Positions 17,081 to 25,908 of a stretch of 64,000 bases of DNA are shown here, piece by piece. The notes under the pieces were generated by a model. That model was not told where the DNA came from. It saw only the letters and a list, made by a program, of their open reading frames with translations, and did not search any database. Made by a program: the position numbers and the translations under genes. Position 1 is the stretch's first letter; the number at the start of each line of letters is the position of its first letter. Source of the stretch: Ovoidimarina sp038744785 (GTDB taxonomy: Bacteria > Pseudomonadota > Alphaproteobacteria > Rhodobacterales > Rhodobacteraceae); NCBI GenBank assembly GCA_038744785.1, contig JBCDLX010000007.1, positions 62,001 to 126,000 of the forward strand. The letters are read 5' to 3'.

Positions 17081-17452
17081 TTATCCCGCTGCGAAGCCTG
17101 ACCCTTCTTTTCGATAGGCCTCGCGGGGTGGGGCGAAGATGTCTAGCACCTTGGCGCCTTTCGGACCTGCGCGAAACCCATGTGCGACCCCGCCCGGCGT
17201 GCGCCAAAAGTCACCGCTGCCGACGGGTACTTCGACCCCGTCCTGAACGCGAATGCCGCTGCCTTCCAGAAGGACTCCCCATTGTTCTTCGGCGTGGGAA
17301 TGGATCGAGCCTTCGCTTTCTGGCTCGAAGCTTACGACGGAGAGCATTGCATGTTCACCCGGAAAGACCCGCGTCTCGATCCCGGTAGCAAGCGTCCGAG
17401 CAATCCCTTCGGTGAGGTCGGCGAAGTTGAAGAACGTCTCTGGTCTGCTCAT
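17081..17452 (-). CDS. Small cupin domain protein
   Basis: A 123-aa single-domain cupin. The metal-binding motif 1 reads SIHSHAEEQWGVLLEG, with His, His, and Glu in the usual spacing, and motif 2 lies around FWRTPGGVAHGFRAG, which holds the last histidine. No signal peptide is seen. Its ATG overlaps the stop of the broken RraA-family gene (ATGA), which in turn overlaps the hydrolase gene, so it was the third gene of a coupled operon. The reaction is unknown; in such catabolic clusters small cupins act as isomerases, dioxygenases or sugar/lactone handlers. It converges on egtD with a gap of 22 bases. Confidence 0.8.
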   Translation of the reverse strand: MSRPETFFNFADLTEGIARTLATGIETRVFPGEHAMLSVVSFEPESEGSIHSHAEEQWGVLLEGSGIRVQDGVEVPVGSGDFWRTPGGVAHGFRAGPKGAKVLDIFAPPREAYRKEGSGFAAG

Positions 17453-18076
17453 CGGGTGCCTCCGATCTGCGCGCTATGGCGGCCCAAGATTAGGTATCTT
17501 TTACGTGGTTTGCCCGGCAGAATGCGGGCTCGCATTGCATCCTGACGCGTCGCGACTTCTGCGGCTTTGGCCAATATGTCTGACGCAATCCTGGCAGGGA
17601 TGAACACCACCCCATAGTCGTCTCCGACGATTGTGTCGCCCGGGACCACAGATACATTGCCCAGAGAGATGGGTACATCTATCTCTCCAGGGTTGCCTTT
17701 GCGGTCGTCTCCGGGTGAAATACTCGGCAGAAGACCTGAAAGCCCGGAGCCGCGATCTCTGTGCTGTCACGGATTGTGCACTCGAACACAGCGCCTGCAA
17801 GCCCTTTGGCCTTGCAGCCATCCGCCAGAAGATCACCAAATGGTCCGAACCGATCCGACGCCTCGCCGTCTTCGACCAAGATCTCGCCTGGTTTGGCTTC
17901 ATGAACGGATCGGTGGATCGCTGCGTTTTGTCCGGGCGCGATGCGAAGGCGCGTGCCAGGCCCCCAATCTGCTGCCCGGGGATCAACGGTTTGATCGCCG
18001 AACTCGGGGGGCGCACCCGTGGAGCAGCGTTGAAGAGCTTCCCCGTGGGGCGGATCGCGAAAGCATGCCGGTTCAT
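17449..18076 (-). pseudogene. RraA-family (HMG aldolase-like) gene, disrupted by frameshifts
   Basis: Three different reverse frames each carry a consecutive part of an RraA/dimethylmenaquinone-methyltransferase-like protein. Frame one (from ATG 18076) gives AIKPLIPGQQIGG. Frame two gives RLRIAPGQNAAIHRSVHEA, KPGEILVEDG and GDLLADGCKAKGLAGAVFE. Frame three gives ISPGDDRKGNPGEIDVPIS and then VVPGDTIVGDDYGVVFIPA. Restoring one G in the G run near 17965-17968 and one G near 17722-17725 would rejoin them. The N-terminal segment also looks shortened and partly out of frame. The start and stop still overlap the flanking genes as ATGA. Family members are class II aldolases/decarboxylases of oxoacids or RNase E inhibitors. 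Sequencing error at the two sites is the main alternative to true decay. Confidence 0.75.
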
Positions 18077-18876
18077 GGCTGCGCCTCGGATCGTTCGATA
18101 AAGGCCGACAACTCAGTCCAAAGTGCGGGTGGGTTAGAATACATCGGGAAGTGACCGGAGTGCGGGATCTCAATCACCTCGACGCCGATGTCCGGAAGCC
18201 GCCCGAGATAGGAGAGATGCCGGTTCTGCGCGCCATAGACAAAGGCACGCGGACAACCGAGTCCTGCCATGATGTCCATCAGCGGTGCATTGTCCGACAT
18301 GTCGACCATCGATCTGAATATTGGGGCCACGCTCGCGGGGCGAACCTTGCTGTCCAGCGCGGCAACGTAGAGAGCCGAGGCGTATTCGGGGCGTCCGCGC
18401 AAACGATCCTTGAACCCGGACAAGAAATCATCCGGAGATGCAGCGGGAAAGTCCACAATCTGACGCGAAAGAAAGCAGTCTTCAGGAGCAACATTCCCCT
18501 CAATATCGAAGAAGCTGAGGACCCTATGCGACGATGCTCTGGCCAACATCAGGCCCGCCAGTCCGCCCATCGAGTGACCTGAAAGATGAAACGCCCCTAG
18601 ACCTAGGGCGTCACAGGCAGCCAATGCGACCTCAACCAAGAACGGGATCGACAGCGCGTCAGGGTCCGAAACCCAGGATGAACCACATCCCGGCGCATCC
18701 CAGAATACTAGCTCACGCCCCGCAAAATCCTCTCGAAGTGCAAGATCCGTGTAGTCTTCTTTCGTAGATCCAAACCCGTGGAGGCAAACAAGCGGTGACT
18801 GGGTTCCCGCGCGACGCAAATAGGCCAGGCGAACAGCGACACCTCGAACGGTCAACTCCAGTGTTTCAGTGTTCAT
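18073..18876 (-). CDS. Alpha/beta hydrolase fold protein
   Basis: A 267-aa cytosolic hydrolase with the oxyanion motif LVCLHGFGSTKEDY, a nucleophile elbow SGHSMGG (Ser102), and a late histidine in IPHSGHFPMYSNP. The acid residue is probably the Asp in the region before it, although YGAQNRHLSY makes its position uncertain. The start ATG 18876 gives a normal N-terminus; longer in-frame versions would run into the neighbouring regulator. It is the first gene of a reverse-strand operon with the broken RraA gene and the cupin, divergent from an Lrp-type regulator 83 bases away that probably controls it. The substrate cannot be told from the fold. Confidence 0.85.
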   Translation of the reverse strand: MNTETLELTVRGVAVRLAYLRRAGTQSPLVCLHGFGSTKEDYTDLALREDFAGRELVFWDAPGCGSSWVSDPDALSIPFLVEVALAACDALGLGAFHLSGHSMGGLAGLMLARASSHRVLSFFDIEGNVAPEDCFLSRQIVDFPAASPDDFLSGFKDRLRGRPEYASALYVAALDSKVRPASVAPIFRSMVDMSDNAPLMDIMAGLGCPRAFVYGAQNRHLSYLGRLPDIGVEVIEIPHSGHFPMYSNPPALWTELSAFIERSEAQP

Positions 18877-18959
18877 GTCGCCGCGCGGTCTTCTCGGAGA
18901 ACTGTCTTCAGATTCGGTACACGATAGACGAAGCGACGCCATTTGAATATATATACCGT
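18877..18959. promoter_or_regulatory. Divergent promoter region between hydrolase operon and Lrp-type regulator
   Basis: This 83-base gap separates two start codons that point away from each other, so both promoters and probably the regulator's own binding site lie here or just inside the genes. It contains an AT-rich tract (ATTTGAATATATATACC near 18941) that stands out against the GC-rich surroundings and is a good candidate for a -10 region or an Lrp-type site. The assignment is by position and composition only. Confidence 0.45.
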
Positions 18960-19442
18960 ATGATTGACGGAAAAGACCGCGAAATCCTGTCCATTCTTCT
19001 TGAAAACGCTGCGATCTCAAAAGCAGAGATCGCCCGAAGGATTGGCCTTGCGGCATCGGTAGTCTCCGAACGGGTTCGGCGACTTGAGTCAGATGGCGTC
19101 ATCAAAGGCTACGAGGTCAGGATCAACCCGCGCGCGTTAGACAAACCGTTGCTGGCGTTCGTCTATGTCACTGACGCGAAACCAAGTCAGGGATTTGATA
19201 CCGCTGCAGCGTTGTCTCGGGTGACTGGGCTCGAAGAGTTGCACAAGATCTCAGGCGACGACTGCTACCTTCTTAAGGTGCGTGCGGCTGGCACCGATGA
19301 ACTGAATGCGATTATCGAAAAAGAGATCAATCCGGTTCAGTCTGTCACGCGGGTCCGAACGACAATTGTACTGAATGCAGTTTCCGAGCGGCCCTGTCTT
19401 GCAGGGCACGACATTGGCGGCGCAACTACGGTCGACAGGTAG
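18960..19442 (+). CDS. Lrp/AsnC family transcriptional regulator
   Basis: A 160-aa feast/famine regulator. It has an N-terminal winged helix-turn-helix (IDGKDREILSILLENAAISK, then EIARRIGLAASVVSERVRRL, then ESDGVIKGYEVRINP). A C-terminal RAM/AsnC domain follows, with VTGLEELHKISGDDCYLLKV and a final VTRVRTTIVLN strand. RAM domains usually bind amino acids and drive oligomerisation. The ATG at 18960 gives the standard start. It lies divergent from the hydrolase-RraA-cupin operon, which is the likely target, in addition to autoregulation. The last 18 residues or so, after the RAM strand, are longer than usual. Confidence 0.92.
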   Translation: MIDGKDREILSILLENAAISKAEIARRIGLAASVVSERVRRLESDGVIKGYEVRINPRALDKPLLAFVYVTDAKPSQGFDTAAALSRVTGLEELHKISGDDCYLLKVRAAGTDELNAIIEKEINPVQSVTRVRTTIVLNAVSERPCLAGHDIGGATTVDR

Positions 19443-19887
19443 GTCGGCTTCGAACGGTTGAAGCGACGGCCAGAAATCTAGCGAACCGGATTGGTTCGTG
19501 ACCAGCAATGTTCCGTCGGTGCGATGTGGACGCTCGCACTGCAGAGTCTACTGGTTCGGCGGATCTAATCGGATAAACTCAAATCCGATAGCAGGATAGC
19601 TGATGGCCCAACCAACTCCGGTCAGGCTTGAGGATACGATCCGGGAAAAAGCCAAGCGGTTTTGTCTAGAAGTGCCCAATGATTGGCGCAATATGGGTCT
19701 TGCTTGCCGTTTGGCTGTTTCTTAGCCGGTGCTACAGTGGGGATCAGTTCAATCGACAAGGACGTCGGCGACCTTGGCAATCTAACATGGTTTTCTGATC
19801 GGGGCCTTAGAACTGTACGGCTTTCTTTAAAGTTCCCCTAGACGCCCTATCGCGGAGGAGGCAATTAATTGACCAGTTGGTTGCAGC
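19443..19887. other. Intergenic region with one 40-codon ORF of doubtful status
   Basis: No recognised gene or repeat is seen. An ATG-started reading frame at 19603-19725 would encode 40 residues (MAQPTPVRLEDTIREKAKRF and onward) but has no known family resemblance. The end of the stretch holds a strong Shine-Dalgarno-like GGAGGAGG at 19854-19861 that is 26 bases upstream of the nearest GMC-gene ATG; it is better placed for a TTG at 19869 that opens a 19-codon frame overlapping the GMC start. Confidence 0.35.
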
Positions 19888-21558
19888 ATGGCGAGCCGGG
19901 AGGAGACGGTGTCTGGCGAAGGATATGACTATGTAATTGTCGGAGGAGGATCGTCTGGCTGTGTGCTTGCGGCGCGCCTCAGCGAGGACCCCAGCGCGCG
20001 AGTATTGCTGATCGAAGCCGGGGGCCGCGACAAGAACCCGCTGTTTCATATGCCCGCCGGTTTCGCCAAGATGACCAAGGGGATCGCTTCGTGGGGCTGG
20101 TCCACTGTACCGCAGAAGGGTTTAGGTGGTCGATCGCTTTGGTATACGCAAGCCAAGGTGATTGGCGGTGGCTCGACGATAAATGCCCAAGTCTACACCC
20201 GTGGCAACGGTCGTGACTATGACCGGTGGTCCACAGACTTCGGCTGCGACGGCTGGAGCTATCGCGATATCCTCCCGTACTTTAAGCGCGCCGAAGGCAA
20301 TGAACGGTTCCACGATGATTACCACGGGGACGGAGGGCCGTTGGGTGTATCGATGCCGCGCGGTGCATTGCCGATCTGCAGTGCGTTCATTCGCGCGGCG
20401 CAGGAATGGGGAATGCCCTACAATCCTGATTTCAATGGGCGGCGACAGGCGGGCGTCGGGTTTTACCAGCTTACTCAACGGGATGCGCGGCGATCATCGA
20501 CAGCGCAGGCGTTCTTGAAACCGGCTGAGAGGCGTCCCAATCTGACAGTAAAGACTGATGCGCAAGTCCTGCGGATCGTGGTCGAAAAGGGCAGGGCCGT
20601 CGCCGTTGATCTTGCCGTTGGAACCACAAATCAACGCGTCCGCGCGGACCGCGAGGTCATCTTGTCTTCGGGGACTATTGGATCACCGCGCTTGCTGATG
20701 CTGTCCGGTATTGGCCCGGCTGATCACCTACGCGGTCTGGGCATAGATGTGGTTCACGGGTTGCCCGGGGTCGGAGAGAACCTGCATGATCATATCGACC
20801 TGTGCACGATCTCTGAATGCACGGGACGGCACACCTATGATGGTACGGACCGGTTTGATCGTACGCTGTTTGCCGGTCTGCAGTATCTTCTGACAAAAAC
20901 TGGGCCGGTGACAGCCTCGCTCTTCGAGACAGGGGGATTTTGGTACGCTGATCAGGATGCCGCTTGGCCTGATGTTCAGTTTCACCTCGGGCAGGGGTCG
21001 GGCATTGAAAAAGGTATCGTCAAGATCGATGGGGCGGGTGTGACCCTGAACAGTTCGTTTGCACGTCCACGGTCGCGTGGCACCGTACGGCTTGCATCTT
21101 CGGACCCCAAAGACGCTCCGCTCATCGATCCGAACTTCTGGAGTGACCCGTATGACCGCGAGATGTCGTTGCGGGGCCTAAACATGGCGCGTGAAATCCT
21201 TCGGCAACCCGCGCTTGCGCCATTTGTACGAAAAGAGGTTTTGCCTGGTCCGGGTAAGACGCCGGAAGAGATCTTGGAATATGCGATCTCAATTGCAAAG
21301 ACTGACCACCACCCCGTTGGGACCTGTCGTATGGGGAACGACGATATGGCGGTAGTTGACCCGGAACTGAAACTCCACGGTATCGAGGGTTTGCGAGTTT
21401 GCGATGCGTCCGTTATGCCGTCCATAAACTCGTCGAACACCAACGCTCCGGCGATAATGATTGGCGAAAAGGCCTCTGACCTGGTGCGCGGGCTAGAACC
21501 CCTTCCAGCAGTGATCTTTGCCCACGAGCGCAATGAACCAAAACGCGAACTCGCCTGA
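19888..21558 (+). CDS. GMC family FAD-dependent oxidoreductase (choline dehydrogenase-like)
   Basis: A 556-aa flavoprotein. The N-terminal dinucleotide fold YDYVIVGGGSSGCVLAARLS binds FAD, and KVIGGGSTINAQVYTRGN is GMC signature 1. SSGTIGSPRLLMLSGIG is GMC signature 2, and the C-terminal HHPVGTCRMG and SINSSNTNAPAIMIGEKA carry the catalytic His/Asn pair. Members oxidise alcohols, polyols or choline-like substrates and pass electrons to the quinone pool. The frame has a stop at 19870, so translation starts at ATG 19888 or, with a better GGGAGG ribosome site five bases upstream, at GTG 19909 (MSGEGYDYVIVGG). There are no partner genes around it, so the substrate is undefined. Confidence 0.9.
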   Translation: MASREETVSGEGYDYVIVGGGSSGCVLAARLSEDPSARVLLIEAGGRDKNPLFHMPAGFAKMTKGIASWGWSTVPQKGLGGRSLWYTQAKVIGGGSTINAQVYTRGNGRDYDRWSTDFGCDGWSYRDILPYFKRAEGNERFHDDYHGDGGPLGVSMPRGALPICSAFIRAAQEWGMPYNPDFNGRRQAGVGFYQLTQRDARRSSTAQAFLKPAERRPNLTVKTDAQVLRIVVEKGRAVAVDLAVGTTNQRVRADREVILSSGTIGSPRLLMLSGIGPADHLRGLGIDVVHGLPGVGENLHDHIDLCTISECTGRHTYDGTDRFDRTLFAGLQYLLTKTGPVTASLFETGGFWYADQDAAWPDVQFHLGQGSGIEKGIVKIDGAGVTLNSSFARPRSRGTVRLASSDPKDAPLIDPNFWSDPYDREMSLRGLNMAREILRQPALAPFVRKEVLPGPGKTPEEILEYAISIAKTDHHPVGTCRMGNDDMAVVDPELKLHGIEGLRVCDASVMPSINSSNTNAPAIMIGEKASDLVRGLEPLPAVIFAHERNEPKRELA

Positions 21559-21632
21559 GCCATCTGGTTCGCAGATCCGGGGCTGTGGACGTCGACATTC
21601 AACGGTGATGTCGTTACTTACGGCTGCGCAAA

Positions 21633-22028
21633 GTGATCGCGGCAGACAACGAGGATGATGTGACCCGTTTGCAGAAACCTTTGGATGCGCCGGTAGATCA
21701 CTACACGCGTCGGGATGCATGCCTGCTCTTTGCGACTTTGGCCTGCGCCACCCCGCTTGGGTCCCGGCAAGTATCGGCACGGACTGCACCACTTGATGAA
21801 CTTCTGCGTGTGGCGTTTGCGCATATGACAGAGTTCGACCTGCAACTCGTCGACCTAAGGCAAACGCCTTCTAGGACGTGGGTAAAGGTGGTGCTGACCT
21901 GGCCCCCGGGGGTCCGTCGTTTCTGTGCAAAAGCAAATGCTGCCGGGGATATCGCGGCCTATTCTGAGCTTACGCACAGAGTTTGGACCCAATTGCATCA
22001 GATCGGGGCAACGCCGGAAGTCGGTTAG
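21633..22028 (+). CDS. Hypothetical protein, 131 aa
   Basis: A GTG-started frame of 131 residues that I do not recognise. The middle has an alanine-rich hydrophobic stretch (LLFATLACATPLG) preceded by YTRRDACL, which might be a weak signal, and the C-terminal half reads as an ordinary folded domain (AFAHMTEFDLQLVDLRQ and ELTHRVWTQLHQIGATP). No clear ribosome site is seen and the codon use is less biased than in the neighbours, so it may not be expressed. It lies alone between the GMC gene and the polysaccharide locus. Confidence 0.35.
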   Translation: MIAADNEDDVTRLQKPLDAPVDHYTRRDACLLFATLACATPLGSRQVSARTAPLDELLRVAFAHMTEFDLQLVDLRQTPSRTWVKVVLTWPPGVRRFCAKANAAGDIAAYSELTHRVWTQLHQIGATPEVG

Positions 22029-22254
22029 GACCAGCCACGCGGGCAGAGGCAATGTGGACTAGTTTATTCGGCGCGCCTTGCCGCGCCCAGATTGTCCGTA
22101 TGTTGATTTGCGACCAGGGACTGCGCTGCTCGAACCAGCCATGCGTGTCGACCTGATCCGGGTCAATCGGGAAGACCCAAACCGCAGCACGTGACATGAT
22201 GTAAACACGCCGCAGCCATGTTATTGCTGCCGGGGAAGACAAAGGTCTTGGCCG

Positions 22255-22887
22255 ATGTGGACGAAAGTAAAATCTCGCCTTCTCTATAAGGTTCTAAGGC
22301 ATGTCCCGCAGAACCGCGAATGGGTTTTTGGTATCGGCCTTTCGAAGACTGGAACCACATCACTGTCCGACATGCTTGCGGTTTTGGGTTACAGCGATCT
22401 TCATCTGCCACCGATCGCGCGGGTCGACATTGGCGGTCGGATCGCGATGGATTGGCCGTGGTGGGTCTATCGCTATGATGCGCTGACCGATCTGACAGTG
22501 GCAGTGCTTTGGCACGAGCTCGATGAAATGTTTCCAAATGCAAAGTTCATCTATACCCCCCGTGATATGGATAGCTGGCTTGACAGTTGTCGGCGGCACT
22601 TCAGCCAAGAGCTTGCAGATATGCGTATCACGCAAGGCCAAGAGTATCTCAACGACCTTTGTCAGGCCGTCTACGGCTCGTATCTGTTTGACGAGCAGAG
22701 TTTCCATGACGCGTATATTTTGCACGAGGCCAAGGTGCTTGAGCATTTCTCAGGTCGTGACAACTTTCTATACTACGACCTGATCGGCGGTGATGGCTGG
22801 GGCCCGCTCTGTACCTTTCTTGAACGCCCGGTGCCAAATGCACCCGTTCCCAGGTCGAACTTGGGTCGAAGCGTAGCACCGGGATGA
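22255..22887 (+). CDS. Sulfotransferase family protein
   Basis: A 210-aa protein with the PAPS 5'-phosphosulfate loop near the N-terminus, GIGLSKTGTTSLSDML. A second element, AKFIYTPRDMDSWLDSC, takes the position of the 3'-phosphate binding strand and helix. This pattern matches the compact bacterial/eukaryotic-like sulfotransferase family found in marine alphaproteobacteria. It probably transfers sulfate to a sugar residue of the polysaccharide made by this locus. The TGA overlaps the ATG of the polymerase-like gene downstream, tying it to surface-polymer synthesis. It is one of four sulfotransferases in the window. The acceptor is an inference. Confidence 0.82.
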   Translation: MWTKVKSRLLYKVLRHVPQNREWVFGIGLSKTGTTSLSDMLAVLGYSDLHLPPIARVDIGGRIAMDWPWWVYRYDALTDLTVAVLWHELDEMFPNAKFIYTPRDMDSWLDSCRRHFSQELADMRITQGQEYLNDLCQAVYGSYLFDEQSFHDAYILHEAKVLEHFSGRDNFLYYDLIGGDGWGPLCTFLERPVPNAPVPRSNLGRSVAPG

Positions 22888-24326
22888 TCGTTGCTAAGGC
22901 AGCACTGCTCTTGTGGCCAATTGCGGGCATGGTGTTGTCCGCAGTGCGCGGTCGCGAGTTGGGAATCATCTGGACTGTCTGCGTCGGCTATCTTTTCCTT
23001 CCCTCAAGCCTATCAATGGACCTGCCCGGCCTGCCACCCTACGGGAAAGACGAAGCTATTGCGCTCGCTGTTATGTTGGGTCTTCTGGTGAAGCAAAAAC
23101 AGCCGTCGCCTGACCCACCTGGGCGTGTGCCTCCTGCGTTTGCGGTTCTGATCGTCCTTCTTGTATTTTCCATTGCGTTCACTTGGCTGACTAATACGGA
23201 TTCCTTCACCGAATTCGGGCGCTTTCGCGCAGGTCTCACAATCTCGGATCTAAGGTCGGGGATATTCGGGCTGCTTGCGACCCTTGTACCGCTCTATGCA
23301 GGCATGCGGTACCTTACGCGCGTTCGGCACGCGGAGCAGTTGTCTTGCGCGATCATGATCCTGGCCTTGATCTATGCGATGATGGCTTTGGTAGAGATGC
23401 GTTTGTCGCCGCAACTCCATACTTGGGTCTACGGGTACTTTCCAAGTTCATTTGCTCAGCATTTCCGTGGCGGGTACAGACCGGTCGGTTTTCTCAACCA
23501 TGGTCTTGCGCTGGGCATCTTCCTGGCCCTCGCGGCCATTGTCGTCGCGGGAAGAATTCGCAAGGGCATCGGCGACCGAATGATTTCGATCGGTGCTCTG
23601 GTTGTGATCTACGGCGTCTTGCTGATCAGCAAGAACTTTGGGGCGTTCTTGATCGCAACTGTGATCCTTCCAATCGTTCTCTTTCTGCCAAAAACGCTTC
23701 AATTTCGGGCGGCCGCTGCCTTGACCCTTGCTTTTCTCGCCTTTCCGCTTTTGCGGGGCGCAGGCCTTGTACCGCTTGATGCTTTTGTGGATTGGGTGGC
23801 AAGCATCGATGCCGACCGGGCTGCAAGTTTCGAGACCCGACTAAAGAACGAAGAGGCATTCATAGAACGCCACGCTAGGCGTCCCGTATTCGGCTGGGGC
23901 GGTTGGGGACGGGCTCGCCCCGTCGCGGAAAGCGGCGCGGACTTGACCCTGGCGGATGGCGCCTGGGTGCTGCGGCTTGTCCAATACGGCTGGTTCGGCT
24001 TCCTGACCTACTACGGTGCAATGACATTTGCAGTTCTGGCGCTATGGTGGAGGTCGGCGCGAACTGGGCTTGATCCTCTTCTCGTAGCCTTCGCGCTCAT
24101 GCTTGCCGGAAACTACATAAATCTTCTACCGAACTCTAATTTCTCGCCGATTTCGTGGCTGGTCTGCGGGATGCTGATCGCCAATGTCTTCTCGACAGCA
24201 AAGGGCGAACAACCAACTTCTCCTGTCGAAACTGACACCGTGGCCGACCGTAGCGGCCCGGTCTATACGCGATTCCCCAAAGGTCCTCCGCGTTCGCCGC
24301 GGCAGCAGATTAGGACGCGGGAATGA
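22884..24326 (+). CDS. O-antigen polymerase/ligase-like membrane protein (Wzy/WaaL family)
   Basis: A 480-aa integral membrane protein with about ten to eleven hydrophobic segments. A large periplasmic-type loop after residue 300 contains the PVFGWGGWGRARP and LADGAWVLRLVQYGWFGF segments typical of the Wzy_C/O-antigen ligase superfamily. It would polymerise lipid-linked repeat units or ligate the polymer at the periplasmic face. The ATG overlaps the sulfotransferase stop. The last 40 residues are charged and cytoplasmic-looking. Its 3' end converges with and overlaps xrtD by 17 bases. Polymerase and ligase cannot be told apart from sequence alone. Confidence 0.8.
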   Translation: MIVAKAALLLWPIAGMVLSAVRGRELGIIWTVCVGYLFLPSSLSMDLPGLPPYGKDEAIALAVMLGLLVKQKQPSPDPPGRVPPAFAVLIVLLVFSIAFTWLTNTDSFTEFGRFRAGLTISDLRSGIFGLLATLVPLYAGMRYLTRVRHAEQLSCAIMILALIYAMMALVEMRLSPQLHTWVYGYFPSSFAQHFRGGYRPVGFLNHGLALGIFLALAAIVVAGRIRKGIGDRMISIGALVVIYGVLLISKNFGAFLIATVILPIVLFLPKTLQFRAAAALTLAFLAFPLLRGAGLVPLDAFVDWVASIDADRAASFETRLKNEEAFIERHARRPVFGWGGWGRARPVAESGADLTLADGAWVLRLVQYGWFGFLTYYGAMTFAVLALWWRSARTGLDPLLVAFALMLAGNYINLLPNSNFSPISWLVCGMLIANVFSTAKGEQPTSPVETDTVADRSGPVYTRFPKGPPRSPRQQIRTRE

Positions 24327-25908
24327 ACCGAGGCAGGGGACCGGTCAGCTCCCGCAGCACCTCCTGAAGTCGCGCTTCTGCCTGTTCTTCCGACTCGTTC
24401 TTCAGGATCGGCGTCGTAAGACGCACAAGTGCACCATCGGTCCGCCCGGTGCGAATACTATCAACCACCAACCAGAACTTCGCTGCAAAGTCCCAGGCGA
24501 TCTTCCTGCCCTTTTGGTCGAACCAGTAATAGACGAGCATCCTGGTTTCGCCCTTCTGAATAACCGCTCGGTTCAGGAGGAAAGGTGTGGGCCAGTCCAT
24601 GTCTGCAGCGATGTCTGAACGTTCCAACCAGGCAATCTCCCAGCCGCCGCCGGGCAAGCAGATTTCGGGTGAGTGCACACCATCCCGAGACTGGTCCTCG
24701 TACCAAGCCGAGAACACTTCCACGGGTGCAGCCCGACCCGGCGCATCGAAATCAACGGAAATGTAGTCATCAGCTGCTAGGGCTCGTTCGACGTAGTCTT
24801 CCAGCTGTTGATGGCCACCAACTTGGCGCCAGTCCCCAAGCGCACGCGGAAAGGTCGTAAAGCTCTCGCGTTCGATAGCTGTCATGCCACGGTCAGGGAC
24901 GGCCTGCCATGCGAGGCTGGCCCCGACCATCATCAGCGCCGCCGTAATCATGGCCGGCGACGCCCGCACAAAACGGATCCGTGCCGCCTGCTCCATCAGA
25001 CCGTCGGTGTCTAGGTCCAGAGCTTGCGCAAGGCTCATCTTCTCAGAGTTAAAGAAGAGCATGAGCCGCGCCAAAGCGAACAAGATCAAGATACAGGCGA
25101 TGAAGATGACCCATCCTTCGAAGAAATGGGTGAAGCCCTCCAGCCATTCGAGCCCGTAGTATTGTACGATCACGCCTGCAACGGCGATCCTGACCGAATT
25201 CATGAAAACAGTGATTGGTGCCGCCGAGATTAGCAACACAGCCTTGTGCCACATTGGACCGCGATAGAGCACGGCGAAGATGTAGCTGAAGGACAGGATC
25301 GGAAACAGATACCGAAGCCCGGAGCACGCTTCAGCAACGTGCAGCTTCGTGATCCCAAGATCGATGATGTTGCCTTCCAAGAACACGGGCACCGACAAGA
25401 GCTGAAGGAACCAAACACCAAGTTCGGAAGACACAAACTGAAGCCAGGTCGTTAGTTTGAAGTAGATAACGCCAGGCAGTGGTAGCATGTAGACCAGGTG
25501 CAAGACCGGGGGCCAAAAGTGTTTCCCGGTCTGCCAGCCGAAGGACAAAAGAATGATGCCACCAACCCAGAGAATCGTGGCGTAAGCCACAAGATCCGAG
25601 ATCGTCGAGAGTTTTCCAAGCGTCGCGAACATCAGAGAAACTGCAATTACGCAGACGCCAACCCAACGGTCGCGTTTCGGTCCAGGATCCGGCGGGTACT
25701 CTTTTAGCTGGCGGAGAAACAAAAGGCCCGACAGAATCGGAATAAGCGGTCCGTGTGAGTATTCTGGTAGGCTCCATGCTTCGAGGAGCGCATCAAGACC
25801 GTCAGAAAAGAAGATTCCGGCACCAACTGCCGCCAGCACAAGCCAAAACATACCCGGCGTCAGCCAGCTGTTTAGACCGCTTTGCACGTTCGTCGTCGAA
25901 CTCGACAT
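24310..25908 (-). CDS. xrtD: VPLPA-CTERM-specific exosortase XrtD, fused to EpsI domain
   Basis: A 532-aa fusion of an eight-helix exosortase membrane protease/transpeptidase with a C-terminal EpsI (DUF3485) domain. The catalytic triad is visible: Cys195 in VAEACSGLRY, Arg240 in VFMNSVRIAV and His261 in EGFTHFFEGW. From about residue 315 a signal-anchor-like helix precedes the EpsI part with the hallmark HSPEICLPGGGW (residue 412 onward). This length and fusion match XrtD of Rhodobacterales, which recognises VPLPA-type C-terminal sorting tags; a protein with exactly such a tag is encoded at 36655-37218. Exosortases characteristically sit in exopolysaccharide loci, as here. It is divergent from a glycosyltransferase gene across a 197-base gap. 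Confidence 0.88.
   Translation of the reverse strand: MSSSTTNVQSGLNSWLTPGMFWLVLAAVGAGIFFSDGLDALLEAWSLPEYSHGPLIPILSGLLFLRQLKEYPPDPGPKRDRWVGVCVIAVSLMFATLGKLSTISDLVAYATILWVGGIILLSFGWQTGKHFWPPVLHLVYMLPLPGVIYFKLTTWLQFVSSELGVWFLQLLSVPVFLEGNIIDLGITKLHVAEACSGLRYLFPILSFSYIFAVLYRGPMWHKAVLLISAAPITVFMNSVRIAVAGVIVQYYGLEWLEGFTHFFEGWVIFIACILILFALARLMLFFNSEKMSLAQALDLDTDGLMEQAARIRFVRASPAMITAALMMVGASLAWQAVPDRGMTAIERESFTTFPRALGDWRQVGGHQQLEDYVERALAADDYISVDFDAPGRAAPVEVFSAWYEDQSRDGVHSPEICLPGGGWEIAWLERSDIAADMDWPTPFLLNRAVIQKGETRMLVYYWFDQKGRKIAWDFAAKFWLVVDSIRTGRTDGALVRLTTPILKNESEEQAEARLQEVLRELTGPLPRFIPAS

Noticed and set aside
22884..24326. A second exosortase or an XrtA-type PEP-CTERM system
   Set aside because: Only one exosortase is present; its length, EpsI fusion and the local VPLPT tag fit XrtD, and no PEP-CTERM tag or PEP-CTERM/XrtA-associated regulator was seen.
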